A DNA stretch of 64,000 nt from Bog-756 sp963710495 (GCA_963710495.1 CAVQAI010000009.1:620001-684000); one strand, 5' to 3'; positions 51,685 to 61,306 are shown, counted from the stretch's first letter. Numbers and translations are program-made. Notes: generated by a model from the sequence alone, not told the origin.

Positions 51685-53178
51685 TCACTCCAGTCCGGAA
51701 TCCGCTGTATGGGCCAAGGGCCCGCCTTCCCGCACTCCAGCCACGATTCCGGCAATGAGGGCCACTGTCGCGAGGAACAGCGAGGTGACGGTGAAGGCAT
51801 GCGCAACCGATGGAGCGGTGAGGAGCCTTCCGCCTGAAATGTCGAAGACGAGGCCGGTCAGGGCGAGGCCGAGCGCGGTTCCCATGCCACGGGTCATGTT
51901 GAGCACGCCGGATGCCAGGCCAGACTGCTTCTGGGGCACGGAACCCATGATGGCGGCGTTGTTCGGCGGAATGAAGAGACCAAGTCCGGTACCCACGATG
52001 GCCAACAGCACCAGGAACACCAACGTCGAGGGCCGCAGAGCAGCCAACAGCATGAGCCCAGCTGCCACGATGGCTAAGCCGCCGACGGTCAGTGGCCGCG
52101 CGCCAAGTCGATCGGCCAGCCGGCCGGCCACCGGGGCCGTAACTCCAAGAGCGAGTGGCATGACCATGAGCTCAAGACCGGCTCGACCAGAGCCGAGTCG
52201 CAGGCCCCGTTCCAGGTAAAAGGGCACCAGGAAGAGGACACCGAACATCACCAGATAGGAGAGCAGGCCGCTGGTGATGCCGACACTGAACCGCGACCGA
52301 CGGAAGAGTCCGAGATCGAGCATGGGTTGGCTGCATCGATGCTCCCGCCGCACGAACCCGACGCCGAGTGCCAGTCCGACGAAGAACAAGCCGACGATGA
52401 GCGGTGACGTCCAACCCATCGAGTTTCCGAAGGAGACGGCCGAAAACAAGGCCACGACGGCAGGGAAGAACAGGGCCAGGCCCGTCCAATCGAAAGACAC
52501 CCGTGCCTGGAGGTGACGACTCCGCGGCACCAAGAGTATCCCGGCAATCATGCCGACCAGTCCGAAGGGAACATTGACATAGAAGATGAGCCTCCATCCG
52601 CCGGCAGCGAGGAGGAATCCCCCCACCGTCGGTCCGAGGGCCAGTCCGATGGCCTGGGCGGCACCCTGGATGCCGATCGCCTTGCCCAGCGACCCCTTGG
52701 GCACGGCCAGCACAATGATGGCCACACTGTTGGCTTGCAGGAGTGCTGCGCCCACCGCCTGGAGGGCCCGAAAGCCGATGAGCGCTCCGAGGCTCGGGGC
52801 GAGGCCGCACAGCGCCGAGCCGACGATGAAGATGCCGAAGCCGTAGACATAAAGGAGCTTGCGTCCCCACATGTCGGCGAAACGACCGACCGCGGCCACC
52901 GTTGCCACCAGCACGAGGAGATAACTCAACCCGACCCACGTGACGGCCCCCACGCCGGCGTGGAAAGTTCGCTGCAGGTTCGGGAGGGCGACGGTCACGA
53001 TGCTGGCGTCGAGCTGCCCCATGAAGGCCCCGACACACACCGCTGCGACAGCCAGCCAGTAGGCGTCCGGTCGTTGCCGGATGGCCTCGGGCCGCCTTGG
53101 TTCGATCACCAGGCGGTGCCACCCGACCGGACTCAGCTCATCGACGGTCTGCACCCCATGGATTGTGATGCTGTCCAC
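51685..53178 (-). CDS. MFS drug exporter, DHA2 (EmrB/QacA) type
   Basis: This 497-residue transporter has the DHA2 motifs: GQLDASIVTVALPNLQRTF (motif D1-like), VGRFADMWGRKLLYVYGFGIF (motif A), RALQAVGAALLQANSVAI (motif B) and GPTVGGFLL (motif C), and about 14 hydrophobic segments. It exports drugs or lipophilic compounds with protons. It starts with a GTG at 53178, 47 bases from a divergent LysR gene, a typical regulator pair. Confidence 0.93.
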   Translation of the reverse strand: MDSITIHGVQTVDELSPVGWHRLVIEPRRPEAIRQRPDAYWLAVAAVCVGAFMGQLDASIVTVALPNLQRTFHAGVGAVTWVGLSYLLVLVATVAAVGRFADMWGRKLLYVYGFGIFIVGSALCGLAPSLGALIGFRALQAVGAALLQANSVAIIVLAVPKGSLGKAIGIQGAAQAIGLALGPTVGGFLLAAGGWRLIFYVNVPFGLVGMIAGILLVPRSRHLQARVSFDWTGLALFFPAVVALFSAVSFGNSMGWTSPLIVGLFFVGLALGVGFVRREHRCSQPMLDLGLFRRSRFSVGITSGLLSYLVMFGVLFLVPFYLERGLRLGSGRAGLELMVMPLALGVTAPVAGRLADRLGARPLTVGGLAIVAAGLMLLAALRPSTLVFLVLLAIVGTGLGLFIPPNNAAIMGSVPQKQSGLASGVLNMTRGMGTALGLALTGLVFDISGGRLLTAPSVAHAFTVTSLFLATVALIAGIVAGVREGGPLAHTADSGLE

Positions 53179-53186
53179 TCCAGAAA

Positions 53187-53205
53187 AGAAATAGATATTC
53201 TTTCT
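53187..53205. promoter_or_regulatory. AT-rich inverted repeat AGAAA-N9-TTTCT between divergent genes
   Basis: AGAAA (53187-53191) and TTTCT (53201-53205) lie in the 47-base gap between the MFS and LysR genes. The gap is strikingly AT-rich compared with the genes. It is a fitting operator for the LysR protein and overlaps both probable promoters. Confidence 0.45.
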
Positions 53206-53225
53206 ACTATTGATAAGCTAAACCA

Positions 53226-54140
53226 ATGGATAGCCGGAGGCTGCAGCACTTCGTAGCCGTCGTGGACCACGGTGGGTTCACCGCCGCGTCCAGGGCAACA
53301 TTCGTATCGCAACCGGCGCTGTCCTTGGCCGTAAAGGAACTCGAGGCTGAGCTCGGGATCCTTCTTTTCGACCGGATCGGGCGGAGGGTGCAGCTCACCG
53401 ACGCCGGACGCGCGCTGATCGGACCCGCCCGACAGGTGCTCCGCGACCTCGACACCGGTCGCGAGGCGGTGGAGGCGGTGTCCGGGCTCGAATCGGGGGT
53501 GCTGTCCCTGGCCAGCCTTCCAACGTTGGCCGCCGACCCCACGGCCGACCTTGTCGGTCGATTCCGGCGGCACCACCCTGGCGTTCGCGTCGATCTGGCT
53601 GCTCCCGAGGACAGCCGCGACCTGTTCGCTCTCGTCGAGACCGGGACATGCGAATTGGGACTTACCGACGCGGTGGACGTGCCTGAGACCCTCGAATCAG
53701 TGGGACTTGGTGCCCAAGAGCTCGTCTTCATCCTGCCGCCGGGGACCCTAAACAGTGATGCCGGCAAAGGGAAGTTGACGGACTTCGCCGACACGTCCTT
53801 CGTGGCCGCGCCGGAAGGAACATCGACCCGTCGCCTCCTCGACGAGCGGCTTGGCTCGGTCGGACTGACACCGAAACTGGCCGTTGTCACAGCCCAGCGG
53901 GATGCCATCCTGCCACTGGTCATCGCCGGTGCCGGCGCCGCCCTGGTCCCCGATTCCATGGCCCGCATCGCCCAACGGCTCGGAGCGGAGGTCGCCCGTC
54001 CGAATCCACCGGCGGCGCGGCACCTGGCTCTGATCCATCGACCCGGCGCACTCTCACCTGCCGCTCGTCGCTTTTCGGAGCTGGCCGGTCCTCTCGAACC
54101 TTCCGCCAGAGCCAAGACAGACCCGATGGGAGCCCGATAG
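53226..54140 (+). CDS. LysR family transcriptional regulator
   Basis: This 304-residue regulator has the HTH MDSRRLQHFVAVVDHGGFTA, QPALSLAVKELEAELGILLF and the LysR substrate-binding domain with LVFILPPGTLNSD and AGAGAALVPDSMAR. It is divergent from the MFS exporter and probably activates it with an effector. Length is normal. Confidence 0.93.
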   Translation: MDSRRLQHFVAVVDHGGFTAASRATFVSQPALSLAVKELEAELGILLFDRIGRRVQLTDAGRALIGPARQVLRDLDTGREAVEAVSGLESGVLSLASLPTLAADPTADLVGRFRRHHPGVRVDLAAPEDSRDLFALVETGTCELGLTDAVDVPETLESVGLGAQELVFILPPGTLNSDAGKGKLTDFADTSFVAAPEGTSTRRLLDERLGSVGLTPKLAVVTAQRDAILPLVIAGAGAALVPDSMARIAQRLGAEVARPNPPAARHLALIHRPGALSPAARRFSELAGPLEPSARAKTDPMGAR

Positions 54141-54252
54141 ATCTCCGCACGTCCTGCCGGAGTCCTCCAAGGCGATAGCTGCCGAGCTTTAGGCCTCCTA
54201 CACTTCGATCGCGGCCTGCCCTGTCGTTTTCCGGGACTACGGGCATTTTGAA

Positions 54253-55377
54253 TTGAGCAACACTGGCAATCCTCAGGCAGAGACGGCTCCGCTTCACGAG
54301 CTGAGGCAGATCACTAGCCTGGCAACAGTGTTCGAGCGCTTTACCGACCAATCCCGTCGTGTACTGGTGCTGGCTCAGGAGGAGTCTCGGCTTCTCGGTC
54401 ATAGCTTCATCGGCACTGAACACATCCTCCTCGCCCTCCTCCGAGAAGATCTCGGCGTTGGGTCGGAGGCACTGCGGTCACTGGGCATTTCGCACGGGGT
54501 CGTGCGGCCAAGGGTCGAGGAGACAATCAGCTTGACCGCTATTGGTCAGTCCGGCTCACCTCCCTTCACTCCACGGGCGAAGAAGGTGCTGGAGCTATCG
54601 CTGCGAGAGGCTCTGCAGCTCGGCCACCACAGCATCGGCACCGAGCACATGCTTCTCGGCATTCTGCGGGAGGGTGAGGGCGTCGGTGCCCAAATACTCG
54701 TCGGCCTCGGTTTTGATCTGTCCAGGGTGCGCCAACAAGTAATCCGGCTCCTTTCCCCCTCCGGGCACGATGAACCTGCCTCCGAGATCGAAGTACAGGC
54801 AGGGTCGTATCGACGGCCTGGCTTCGAGCCCCGCATTGTGGCGTGCTCGTTTTGTGGACGGACGCCGCCCGAGTCGGGGCACTTGGTCGCCGGTGATGAC
54901 GCATTCATTTGCGAACGGTGCCTTCGCCAGTGGGCGGGGCGAGTTGACCAGATACGATTGAGTCAAAGGCGGCGCGGACTGACCCAACACCAGCTGGGTC
55001 CTTCCGGTCCTCAGCCCGAGGATCCCGGCGCCGCCCGAGCCGAGATTTCCGCTTCCTACTCCAACCACGGAACACTCAGCGAGGATGGCCAGTCCCTCCT
55101 CTGGGTCGAACATGGCGAGAACCTCGGCCCAACGTTGGCCGCGGCCAAGGAACAACGACCTGATGTCGCAGAAGTCGTGATCTCAATCGATGATCTCGTT
55201 TTTGTCGACACCGAGCATGCGGCCTTGTTGTTCTCTATTTCAGTAAATGGCGGGCCCGTGCTCACTCGTCACCGTGGTGATGCCGTCCTGGTTGACGGTG
55301 TGTGGAAGATGGCCCGCTCGACGTTCTGCCAACTCATGGCCATGGGCGGCATTCAGTGCCCGCCCGAAAGGGAGTGA
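54253..55377 (+). CDS. Clp_N double-repeat protein with C4 zinc finger and NTF2-like tail, no AAA+ domain
   Basis: This 374-residue protein (counted from the TTG start) has two Clp N-repeats, residues 28-95 (FERFTDQSRRVLVLAQEE, GTEHILLALL) and 104-168 (FTPRAKKVLELSLREALQLG, GTEHMLLGIL), like the N-domain of ClpC. A C4 zinc finger follows (Cys198, Cys201, Cys220, Cys223: CSFCGRTPPESGHLVAGDDA), resembling the ClpX zinc domain, and a C-terminal domain ending RSTFCQLMAMGG resembling NTF2-like proteins. No ATPase domain is present, so it may be an adaptor. A GTG at 54328 before VFERF is an alternative start. Confidence 0.85.
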   Translation: MSNTGNPQAETAPLHELRQITSLATVFERFTDQSRRVLVLAQEESRLLGHSFIGTEHILLALLREDLGVGSEALRSLGISHGVVRPRVEETISLTAIGQSGSPPFTPRAKKVLELSLREALQLGHHSIGTEHMLLGILREGEGVGAQILVGLGFDLSRVRQQVIRLLSPSGHDEPASEIEVQAGSYRRPGFEPRIVACSFCGRTPPESGHLVAGDDAFICERCLRQWAGRVDQIRLSQRRRGLTQHQLGPSGPQPEDPGAARAEISASYSNHGTLSEDGQSLLWVEHGENLGPTLAAAKEQRPDVAEVVISIDDLVFVDTEHAALLFSISVNGGPVLTRHRGDAVLVDGVWKMARSTFCQLMAMGGIQCPPERE

Positions 55378-55600
55378 GCATTCACTCGGAAGTGGATTAT
55401 CCCTGATTCGAGATGCCTCGACTGTGCATGTTGCCTGCCAGAGTCCCTAGTCGAACTCAACCCGCAATGACGGGGTGCGATCGCTGTCCCGCCGCCGGTC
55501 GTGAAGGGGTGTCTGGACGGCGCCTGTCCGCTGACCAGGCAGATCCGCCGAACGCCTTAGCGCCAGGATCCTGGCTCAAGGGGTCGGTCAGACTCCCGAG
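55378..55600. other. Gene-free gap before transposase
   Basis: No convincing gene is seen. The last 40 bases may form the left end of the insertion element that follows, but I could not match its terminal repeats by eye. Confidence 0.4.
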
Positions 55601-56666
55601 ATGCTCGTGCGTCTCGTCGCCCTCATCGGTCGTCAACTGCTCCGACTGGTTCTTCTCTCCTGTCGATCATCGCGGTCCAAGGACATCGAGATCCTGGTGC
55701 TCCGCCAAGAGGTCAGTGTCCTTCGTCGCCAGGTGAATCGTCCTCGGATCCGACCGGAGGAGCGGATCGTCTTGGCCACACTCCAGCGGTTACGGCCAGC
55801 GTCCGAACGGATCTCATCCCTGGTCACGCCGGACTCCCTACGACGGTGGCACCGGGAGCTGGTACGGCGGAAGTGGTGCCGACCTCATCGGGTCAATCCG
55901 AGACGGAGGATCCCGGTTGAGACCCAGTTGCTCGTCTGGCGGATTGCGAAGGAGAACCCTCTCTGGGGCTACCGGCGCATCCAAGGGGAACTGAAGAAGC
56001 TGGGCACCGAGATCTCTGCTTCGAGTATCCGGCGAATCATCGCGCCAAAGCGAAGGCCTGGGCCGAAGCGGGACACGTGGTGCCAGTTCATGCGAAACCA
56101 GCCGGCCTCGGTCATCGCCTGTGACCTGTTCACGGTCGAGTCGGTGAGGCTGAGACGCTTCACGTGCTGTTCTTCATCGATCTCCAAACCAGAAAGGTCC
56201 TGATCGTCGGGTTGACCGACGGGGCCACCAATCTCTCCTGGTGCACCCAGATCGCCCGGAATCTCTCCGAGGCACGGAATCCCGAGACATTCCGATCAAG
56301 TTCCTCGTCCACGACCGTGACAAGCGCTTTGGTGCCGCGTTCGACGAGGTCTTCAAGGTAGAAGGGATCAGGATCCTACGTACACCTTGGCGGGCACCCC
56401 GAGCCAATGCCTATGCCGAGCGATTCGTTCGGACGGTCCGAAATGAATGCCTCGACCGGGTCTTCATCATGAACGAACGTCACCTCCGATCAGTGCTTAA
56501 GACGTATGTCGATCATTACAACCGGGAAAGACCACACCGGGGACGCGACCTGCTTCCTCCCGAGGGATGCTCGAATATTCAATCCCTCTCCTCCACCAGG
56601 GACCGCATTAGCCGCCGCAATCGACTTGGCGGACTGATCCACGAGTACTACCGAGAAGCTGCATAG
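55601..56666 (+). mobile_element. IS3/rve-type transposase, frameshifted
   Basis: The N-part encodes DIEILVLRQEVSVLRRQVNR, SLRRWHRELVRRKWCRPHRV, GYRRIQGELKKLGTEIS and ACDLFTVES (first catalytic Asp); a slip near 56160 continues VLFFIDLQTRKVLIVGLTDG, and another near 56285 leads to KFLVHDRDKRFGAAFDEVF (second Asp) and ANAYAERFVRTVRNECLD (Glu) plus the C-terminus. It is a DDE integrase-core transposase common in actinobacteria. Frameshifts mean it is inactive or mis-sequenced. A truncated relative is at 61379-61876. Terminal repeats were not identified. Confidence 0.85.
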
Positions 56667-56859
56667 CCGACCGAGACTCTTCCATCTTGGAAGTTGTACT
56701 CGGAGATCAAGCCAAGTGGGCGAGGTGTCAGCCGACGATTATCAGGATCAGTCGGGCTCGATTGGGTATTCAAGGCGAGGACGACGAAAACGGGCGGTCC
56801 GCGGTTGTCCTGCACTTCTCACGTTTTGAGCGAATTCGCTGTCACGAAGAGCACACGGA

Positions 56860-57429
56860 TTGTTGATGACACCCTTCAGCGTCAAAACCGGTCACGGCAC
56901 GGGCAAGATCAAAGGAATGGTGAATAGCTCGGAGCGGCCGGCCGAGATCGAGGACCGGGCCGTGCCCGGACACTGGGAGGGGGACCTCATCTTCGGTAAG
57001 CGGATGACCTCCGTCGGAACCCTGGTCGAGCGGACGACGCCCTTTCTCATCTTGTTGAAGCTCCCAGATGGACACACTGCCGAATCGGTCCGCACCGCGA
57101 TGACCAAACGGATCGTGACCTTGCCTGCACAGCTCCGCCGCTCACTGACCTGGGACCAGGGCTCAGAGATGGCCGAACATGTCCGCTTCACGGTCGACAC
57201 CGGCGTCGACGTCTACTTCTGCGATCCAAAGAGCCCGTGGCAGCGTGGAACGAACGAGAACACCAACGGACTCATCCGCCAAGATCTGCCGAGAAACACC
57301 GATCTCTCGGTCTATACCCAGCGGGACCTCGACAAGATCGCCCGCTCGCTCAACACAAGGCCCCGAAAGACGCTCGACTTGATGGCACCATGTGAGGCGT
57401 TCGCCGAAGCTGTTGCGTCGACCCCTTGA
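56860..57429 (+). mobile_element. IS30-family transposase, N-terminally truncated
   Basis: About 190 residues encode the IS30 catalytic core: AVPGHWEGDLIFGKRMTS (Asp), LTWDQGSEMAEH (Asp) and SPWQRGTNENTNGLIRQDLP (Glu), ending FAEAVASTP. A complete IS30 transposase is about 330-400 residues, so the N-terminal HTH half is missing. The sequence between 56667 and 56859 shows no transposase N-terminus. It is a remnant from an insertion next to the IS3-type element. Confidence 0.85.
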
Positions 57430-57557
57430 ATCCAAGCCGGATTGGTGGGACAGAGGGCAGCCAGAACTGGGAAACTCCTGGGCGTGGTCGGCGGCTGGCC
57501 GATCGTCGCAAACGCGGGGCGGCTCAGTGAGCTCGGCGTGGCCAGCCCACGGATCCT

Positions 57558-58316
57558 CTATGGACCCGGGAAGACCTGGCGCAACTCCTCCAACGCACCG
57601 GAGTCCCGAACGGTGCTCGGGGTATGAGCCGGATCCAATCTCCCGTAGGTGAGACGAACAAACGCCTCGGCCGGAAGTTCGAGATCGGGCTGGCGCGATT
57701 GATCTCCCGCTCCGAGGGTGACCGCATCGGGAGAGAGTTCGATGGAGAAGTCCCGCCTCGGTTGGTCAGTGCGCACCGCGATCGCTCCGGTGTTTCCCGT
57801 CGGTTTGGCGGTGAAGCGAGCGATGAGCTCAAGGTTGTCCACAATGTGCGCCGCGGACTCGGCCGGCACCGTCGCAATCGGATCAATGGTGACCTCGATG
57901 TCCCACGTGTGCAGCGCATGCTCGTTGAGCCGCATACCGACGAAGCCATCAAACAGCAGCTCCAGCGGTCCCATTGAGAAACGGAAGCTCGAGCGATCCT
58001 CGTCCGAGAGCGACTCGACGCGCTCTAGTAGGTCACGGTCCGCTACGAGCGCGTCGTCCGCCTTGGCTCGGGCCACCTTGGCGTTCCAGGTTTCCCACAC
58101 CCCCGGGGCGAAGTCATCGGGCGTTGCGTTCTCCTCGACGATGTCATCGAGTCGCCGCTGCATGATCACAGCTCCGGATCCGATGTGCGAGAGGACGTCG
58201 GCGATGGTCCACTCAGCCGGATAGGCGGGCTCGTCGAGCTGGGTATCGCTGAGGGGTTCCACGACAGAGCGAAGGTGTTCCACCGACGAACCAAGAGCTC
58301 CGAGGATCGACGCCAT
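57558..58316 (-). CDS. Mycothiol-dependent maleylpyruvate isomerase (MDMPI/DinB-like) family protein
   Basis: This 252-residue protein has the MDMPI N-domain: VLSHIGSGAVIMQRRLDDIV and RLNEHALHTWDIEVT, which hold the His and Glu metal ligands, followed by a C-terminal sterol-carrier-like domain (FSIELSPDAVTLGAGDQSRQ). Members use mycothiol as cofactor or bind zinc. It starts 8 bases downstream of the YceI gene stop in the same direction, so both are probably co-transcribed. Confidence 0.87.
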   Translation of the reverse strand: MASILGALGSSVEHLRSVVEPLSDTQLDEPAYPAEWTIADVLSHIGSGAVIMQRRLDDIVEENATPDDFAPGVWETWNAKVARAKADDALVADRDLLERVESLSDEDRSSFRFSMGPLELLFDGFVGMRLNEHALHTWDIEVTIDPIATVPAESAAHIVDNLELIARFTAKPTGNTGAIAVRTDQPRRDFSIELSPDAVTLGAGDQSRQPDLELPAEAFVRLTYGRLDPAHTPSTVRDSGALEELRQVFPGP

Positions 58317-58324
58317 CTCGAAGT

Positions 58325-58873
58325 TCAGCTCCGGGCGAACCGGGCGTTGACGACGACACGCGCTTCGCCCGATGCCATCTTGAGCGGGCTCCAGGTCATC
58401 CCGAAGGCAGTGCGGTCGACCACGACCTCTGACCGCAAGCTCATGGCGTTAGACGACGCTCCCACTACCTCGACGATCGGTGCGAGGTTCTCGCTGTGTC
58501 CAGCGGCCTCCAGAGTCACCTGGCCCTTCAGGACGCTGCGTCCTTCGGGGACGAGGCGTCGAACCGTCACAACCACGTTCGGGTGGTGCTCGACGTCGAA
58601 GAACTCCGCCGAGCGCAGGTGCTGGTCACGTTTCGCGTTCTTCGTGGTGAGCGAGCCTGCATCGATGCGCAGTTCGCCCGAGATGTTCCCCGCCTCGTCG
58701 ACGGTCCCCTCTCCTTCGATCCGCTCGAAGTGGCCGTGGACGGTGATGACGCCCCAGAAGTGCTTGACGTGGAACTCCACCGTCGAGGCGGCAGGATCCA
58801 GTGACCACGTTCCCGGCGCGTCGCGCACGAGGGTTTGGACGTCTACGGAGGGAGAGGGCATGGCGGCATCCAT
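58325..58873 (-). CDS. YceI family protein
   Basis: This 182-residue protein has the YceI lipocalin-like beta-barrel pattern: WSLDPAASTVEFHVKHFWGV, SGELRIDAGSLTTKNAKRDQ, HLRSAEFFDVEHHPNVV and a terminal AFGMTWSPLKMASGEARVVV. It probably binds an isoprenoid or lipid. No signal peptide is seen. It precedes the MDMPI gene by 8 bases. Confidence 0.9.
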   Translation of the reverse strand: MDAAMPSPSVDVQTLVRDAPGTWSLDPAASTVEFHVKHFWGVITVHGHFERIEGEGTVDEAGNISGELRIDAGSLTTKNAKRDQHLRSAEFFDVEHHPNVVVTVRRLVPEGRSVLKGQVTLEAAGHSENLAPIVEVVGASSNAMSLRSEVVVDRTAFGMTWSPLKMASGEARVVVNARFARS

Positions 58874-58987
58874 GGCGGCTCCGTTCTCTCGGTCGACTAT
58901 CCGGGAGCTGTTGCTCCAGTGTATTGGCTAGCCGGAGGCGGGCATCCGGTCAGCCAGGTGGCGGCCTAAACATCGATAGTTGTGCCA

Positions 58988-59012
58988 CGCTCAGCTCGAG
59001 TGGAGCTGAGCG
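58988..59012. repeat. 10-bp perfect hairpin at tRNA 3' fragment
   Basis: CGCTCAGCTC (58988-58997) - GAGTG - GAGCTGAGCG (59003-59012) is a perfect 10-base stem with a 5-base loop. One arm is the acceptor/T-stem part of the tRNA 3' fragment. It may be a tRNA-gene terminator or the scar of an integration event. Confidence 0.7.
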
Positions 59013-59037
59013 GACTCGAACCGCCGACTTCTACATT
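59001..59037 (-). other. 3' fragment of a tRNA gene
   Basis: Read on the minus strand, the sequence gives GGCGGTTCGAGTCCGCT, a 5-base T-stem with the TTCGAGT loop, then acceptor strand CAGCTCC and discriminator A. The 5' half with the matching GGAGCTG acceptor arm and the D- and anticodon arms is absent upstream. No CCA is encoded. This is a typical attachment-site scar for elements integrating at tRNA 3' ends. Confidence 0.6.
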
Positions 59038-59040
59038 GCG

Positions 59041-59301
59041 AATTCAGACCGTCCGATGGGCTGACCTTGCCAAATTCACGTAGTTCCAGGTACATGGCCA
59101 TTTCTATTGACCGCTTGTGACAGTTGGTTCCCCCAATTTTCCGTTCCTACCCGCACGGATCGCGCACGAAAACAACGGCGGCACCCACAACTTGCCAGGC
59201 CAGCCACCTCCTCCTACGATGCGCGGCCGGGTCCCCAACGTGACGAAGGAGCGGTGCTGCTTGTCAGACTCTTCGTCGAATCCAGCATGCTCGAGTAGCT
59301 G
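59041..59301. other. Gene-free gap beside the tRNA fragment
   Basis: No convincing gene or repeat is seen between the tRNA fragment and the start of the lipase-like gene. The base composition is lower in GC than the neighbours, consistent with foreign or decayed DNA. Confidence 0.35.
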
Positions 59302-60273
59302 ATGTCCGCCGCCCACCGGGTGCCGGTCGCGATCTTGGTGACCGTGGCCCTGGGCGCTGCCGCGTCGGCCTGTGGGCCTTCGGCCCGGACGGGCTCCGCC
59401 GCCCCCGCTGGCAGCCAGGCGCCGACGGCACTCGGCCCTGGTGCACGCGAGAGCGTCCGCTACTGCAGCAGCCAGTCGATGCTGCTTACAGCACCGTTCT
59501 CCGGGGGCGCCAGGCCGGCCGTGCTCTTCGTCCACGGCGGCGACTGGATGGGCGGCAACCTCAATGAGTCGGGGTTCATCGACCACCTCCGGCCAGCCCT
59601 CAACCAGGCTGGCTTCGTCGTCGCCGCGATCGACTACCGGCTCGCGCCACGATTCAAGGCGCCGGCCCAGGTGGAAGACACAGCCTGCGCGGTGCGGTAC
59701 CTGCGGGACTGGGCCCACACCCTCGGCATCGACCCCCACCACATCGGCGCCTGGGGCGACAGTGCCGGGGGCCAACTCGTGACCTTAGTGGCGACGGCGC
59801 CCCCGTCCGCCGGGTTTTTCGCCGGCCCCTACCACCTGCAGTCAAATCGGCTGCAGGCGGTCGTCGACATGTACGGAATTGTCGACCTGCCGGCCGAGGT
59901 CAACTACCTTCGGTCGCTCCCAGGCGGAGACAAGATCGCCGCAACCCAGATCGCCCGTATCCTCGGCTCCGCATCGCCAACGGACGCGCGTAAGGACCTG
60001 GTACGGCTCAGCCCGACGACCTACGTCAGCCCCGGCGACCCGCCGTTCCTGATCCTCCAGGGCACCGCGGACACCATTGCGCCGCTCTCGCAATCCCAAC
60101 TCCTCGCCGCAAAGCTGCAGGCGGCCGGCGTACCGGTGCAGCTCGTGCTCGTCGTCGGCGGTCAGCACGGGCTCGAGACGCCCGGTGAGAGCCCAAGTGA
60201 GCCGCAGCTGGTAAACCAGGTCGTAGCGTGGTTCTCAGGGATGCTTACTAGGGAAGGTCATTCCGGGCCCTAG
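59302..60273 (+). CDS. Secreted alpha/beta-hydrolase (carboxylesterase/lipase-like) lipoprotein
   Basis: This 323-residue protein begins with a signal peptide and a Cys at about residue 24 (GAAASAC), possibly a lipoprotein. The hydrolase has VLFVHGGDWMGG (oxyanion HGG), IGAWGDSAGGQL (nucleophile Ser in GDSAG), ILQGTADTIAP (Asp) and VVGGQHGL (His). This matches the hormone-sensitive-lipase-like BD-FAE group. It would hydrolyse esters outside the cell. Confidence 0.88.
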   Translation: MSAAHRVPVAILVTVALGAAASACGPSARTGSAAPAGSQAPTALGPGARESVRYCSSQSMLLTAPFSGGARPAVLFVHGGDWMGGNLNESGFIDHLRPALNQAGFVVAAIDYRLAPRFKAPAQVEDTACAVRYLRDWAHTLGIDPHHIGAWGDSAGGQLVTLVATAPPSAGFFAGPYHLQSNRLQAVVDMYGIVDLPAEVNYLRSLPGGDKIAATQIARILGSASPTDARKDLVRLSPTTYVSPGDPPFLILQGTADTIAPLSQSQLLAAKLQAAGVPVQLVLVVGGQHGLETPGESPSEPQLVNQVVAWFSGMLTREGHSGP

Positions 60274-60434
60274 CGAATCAACCGTCGCCCAGCCAAGGCT
60301 CCCCCATGCGTCGATTGCGACCATAGTGACGGAACTCCTCGGGATAAATCGGATGTGCTATCAAAGTGCCTGATTGACGTCTTGATGATCGTTTCCCGCT
60401 GAAGCGCCCACACCCAGAGTCTTTGGTCAGGTCC

Positions 60435-60596
60435 GTGAACCTGACCGTCGGATCGGTCCATGCGCCAGGTGTTGCCGCACTCGGCATCCACCAGACGTTG
60501 CTGGCTGAACTCCAGCGCCTGCGCAAGGAGCACGCCGAGCTGAAAATGGACCGTGAAGGGACCAAAGACTCTGGTCCGTCGAGGCCTGAGGCATAA
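60435..60596 (+). mobile_element. IS3 OrfA C-terminal-like remnant
   Basis: A frame from 60435 encodes LLAELQRLRKEHAELKMDRE before a stop at 60594-60596. This is the leucine-zipper-like C-terminal helix of IS3 OrfA proteins (AELRRLRKENAELRMER-like). No HTH upstream or OrfB downstream exists, so it is debris in the 445-base gap between two genes. Confidence 0.45.
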
Positions 60597-60718
60597 GACT
60601 TTCGTGATACGCACTCGGCTTCCAACGTGCTCTGGGAGGTAGCCCAAACAACCGGACTGGCGCTTGACCGTGCTGGGTGCGTCATGACTGGTGATTGTTT
60701 CGCACAGTAGGAGTTCGA

Positions 60719-61306
60719 ATGTCTAGTACGCATATGTCAAGTACGAATACTCCCGACTTGGCGGCAAGTATCAAGTCTCTCGGGCGAGAGTGGTGGTTGC
60801 TCGCCTTATTCGGTGTCATCACGATCGCCTTTGGCGTGGTCCTGACGTTCCGGCCCGGCAAGTCCGTGCATGCCATCGCTGTGATCTTCGGTATTTGGCT
60901 TCTCATCTTGGGCATCATCCGGCTAATCCAGGCGATCGGCGCGGTAGGTGAACGAACCGGACTTTTGGTCGTTGGACTACTGGCAATCCTCATCGCGATG
61001 CTTGTGCTGGCCCACACAAATGCGACGGTTGCCGTTCTGGGGTTCCTTGTCGGCATCTTCTGGACTATCGGCGGCGCTGCGCAGGTGCTTCACGGCTTCA
61101 GCGCGAACGAAGGTGAAGTCAGTTGGCCGATCGTGATACTGGGGACAATTGCGATGATCGTCGGTATCGTGTGCCTTGTGTACCCTTCGCTGTCGTTGTC
61201 CATCATTTGCGTGATCGTTGGTCTAGGCATGATCGCTTATGGCATCGTCGAGATAGTCGCGAGCCTCCACGCCCGTGCGCTGAAGGAGATCTCAGCACAC
61301 ACATAA
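60719..61306 (+). CDS. HdeD family (DUF308) membrane protein
   Basis: This 195-residue protein has six hydrophobic segments in three pairs: WWLLALFGVITIAFGVVLTF, VIFGIWLLILGIIRLI, GLLVVGLLAILIAMLVL, TVAVLGFLVGIFWTIGGAA, WPIVILGTIAMIVGIVCLVY and LSIICVIVGLGMIAYGIVEI. The HdeD family is linked to acid resistance in enterobacteria; its role here is unknown. Confidence 0.88.
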   Translation: MSSTHMSSTNTPDLAASIKSLGREWWLLALFGVITIAFGVVLTFRPGKSVHAIAVIFGIWLLILGIIRLIQAIGAVGERTGLLVVGLLAILIAMLVLAHTNATVAVLGFLVGIFWTIGGAAQVLHGFSANEGEVSWPIVILGTIAMIVGIVCLVYPSLSLSIICVIVGLGMIAYGIVEIVASLHARALKEISAHT

